Shown here piece after piece: positions 5,902 through 6,563 of a stretch of 6,563 nt of DNA. The notes under the pieces are model-generated. The model saw nothing but the letters and a program-made list of their open reading frames with translations. It ran no database searches and was not told the origin of the DNA. The position numbers were made by a program, and so were the translations under genes. Origin of the DNA: Spirochaetaceae bacterium (lineage in GTDB: Bacteria; Spirochaetota; Spirochaetia; SZUA-6; Fen-1364); contig PLNO01000158.1 in assembly GCA_003141795.1 (NCBI GenBank), positions 1,913 to 8,475 of the forward strand. Direction: 5' to 3'. The stretch's first letter is position 1; every line of letters starts with the position of its first letter.

Positions 5902-6563
5902 CCGCGGCTGCATCCGGGAGCCTCGCCTGCAGCCACTTCGCCATCGCGGCGAGCCTGTTGGCAAGCGATTCCTCCCGCGCGTGGTGGTCGCCTATCGGCA
6001 TCGATGTCCGCAGGTAGGCAAGCCCGTAGAAGAGCACTTCCTGACCTGAGGGAACGAGCACGACATGGCTGACGAAGGAGTGGGGCTGCACGAGGGGAAG
6101 GAACAGCAGGGTGATCGTCGAGATGTTCTCGATCTTTACCGCGAGATGATCGCCGGGAAAGGAGAACGACTCCTGGTAGGTCGTTTTCCCGAAGCTGTTG
6201 TCCTCCTGGATCGTGTACAGAACGTCGTTGGGCGGAGGATCGACGAACGTGGGGTCGGGGATGCGCCGCAGATCTGAAGGGGATTGCACGGCGAACGATT
6301 GGGAGAACAGCACCTGCTCCTTTCCGCGGGTCACGGAGTAGTAAGGGATGCCCTTCATCGTGCTCACCGCGTGGAGACTGTTGTACAATGACAGCAGGCC
6401 GGAAGGCCCGTCCATGCGCCCGCCCTTGCTGGTGAGGACCCTCAAGAACTCGACTCCCACGGTGACGGGGCTCCCGGAAGTATCGCTCAGCAGGCTTTCC
6501 CGCGCGGGAACCGACGGCAGAAGGGTCAGCGCGCCGCTGGACGGCACGCTTGCCGTCACGGAC
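5894..6563 (-). CDS. Uncharacterised protein, 3' part (5' end outside window)
   Basis: The frame is open from the right edge of the window to a TGA at 5894-5896, giving 222 visible C-terminal residues. A GTG at 6559 lies in the frame, but the frame stays open beyond it and no ribosome site is visible, so I treat the gene as truncated by the window. The visible part has no clear membrane helix and no catalytic motif I recognise. It alternates hydrophobic and polar residues as a beta-rich protein would. Recognisable stretches are GLLSLYNSLHAVSTMKGIPYY (split here as GLLSLYNSLHAV and STMKGIPYYSV), RRIPDPTFVDPPPNDVLY, a QEDNSFGKTTYQESF segment, a KIENISTITLL segment, and a helical end with NRLAAMAKWLQARL. 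This arrangement faintly recalls a spirochaetal exported family (DUF6675 in my memory), which I cannot confirm. It lies on the same strand as, and 46 nt upstream of, the riboswitch-led thi operon, whose own promoter makes a shared function unlikely. The base composition looks like that of its neighbours. Confidence 0.75.
   Translation of the reverse strand, partial: SVTASVPSSGALTLLPSVPARESLLSDTSGSPVTVGVEFLRVLTSKGGRMDGPSGLLSLYNSLHAVSTMKGIPYYSVTRGKEQVLFSQSFAVQSPSDLRRIPDPTFVDPPPNDVLYTIQEDNSFGKTTYQESFSFPGDHLAVKIENISTITLLFLPLVQPHSFVSHVVLVPSGQEVLFYGLAYLRTSMPIGDHHAREESLANRLAAMAKWLQARLPDAAAAP

Overview
This is a GC-rich stretch (clearly above 55 % G+C by eye) from a bacterium with a Gram-negative style cell plan. 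The gene content suggests this: a periplasmic binding protein with a cleavable signal peptide, a two-domain ABC permease, and a DUF445-type membrane protein. The window does not fix the taxon. The right-edge gene reminds me of a lipoprotein or secreted family I associate with spirochaetes, so a high-GC spirochaete is a guess only.

Layout, left to right. Positions 1-780 (+) hold the 3' part of a DUF445-like membrane protein that begins outside the window. A 79-bp gap follows, with a good sigma70-like promoter. Next, at 860-1891 (+), is a receiver-GGDEF protein: a diguanylate cyclase whose catalytic and inhibitory sites are intact, but whose receiver domain lacks the phospho-acceptor Asp and the conserved Lys. 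It ends 39 bp from the convergent end of an operon on the minus strand.

That operon fills 1931-5883 and is a complete thiamine/thiamine-phosphate importer in the order thiB-thiP-thiQ. Reading on the minus strand it has a promoter (5854-5883), a textbook TPP riboswitch aptamer (5750-5847) that starts where transcription should start, an expression platform (5667-5749), then the periplasmic binding protein ThiB, the permease ThiP and the ATPase ThiQ. The coding regions overlap (25 nt between thiB and thiP, 1 nt between thiP and thiQ), as expected for coupled translation. When TPP is scarce the riboswitch should allow expression. ThiB then captures thiamine in the periplasm, ThiP moves it across the inner membrane, and ThiQ powers transport by ATP hydrolysis. 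The ThiQ here is about 100 residues longer than the short enterobacterial ThiQ because it carries a TOBE-type C-terminal domain.

Upstream of the operon on the same strand, 5894-6563 holds the 3' part of an unrecognised protein gene that runs off the right edge.

I found no RNA genes other than the riboswitch, and no mobile element, CRISPR array or attachment site. Most of the window is conventional. The points most worth a second look are the degenerate receiver domain, the riboswitch expression platform and the TOBE-bearing ThiQ.
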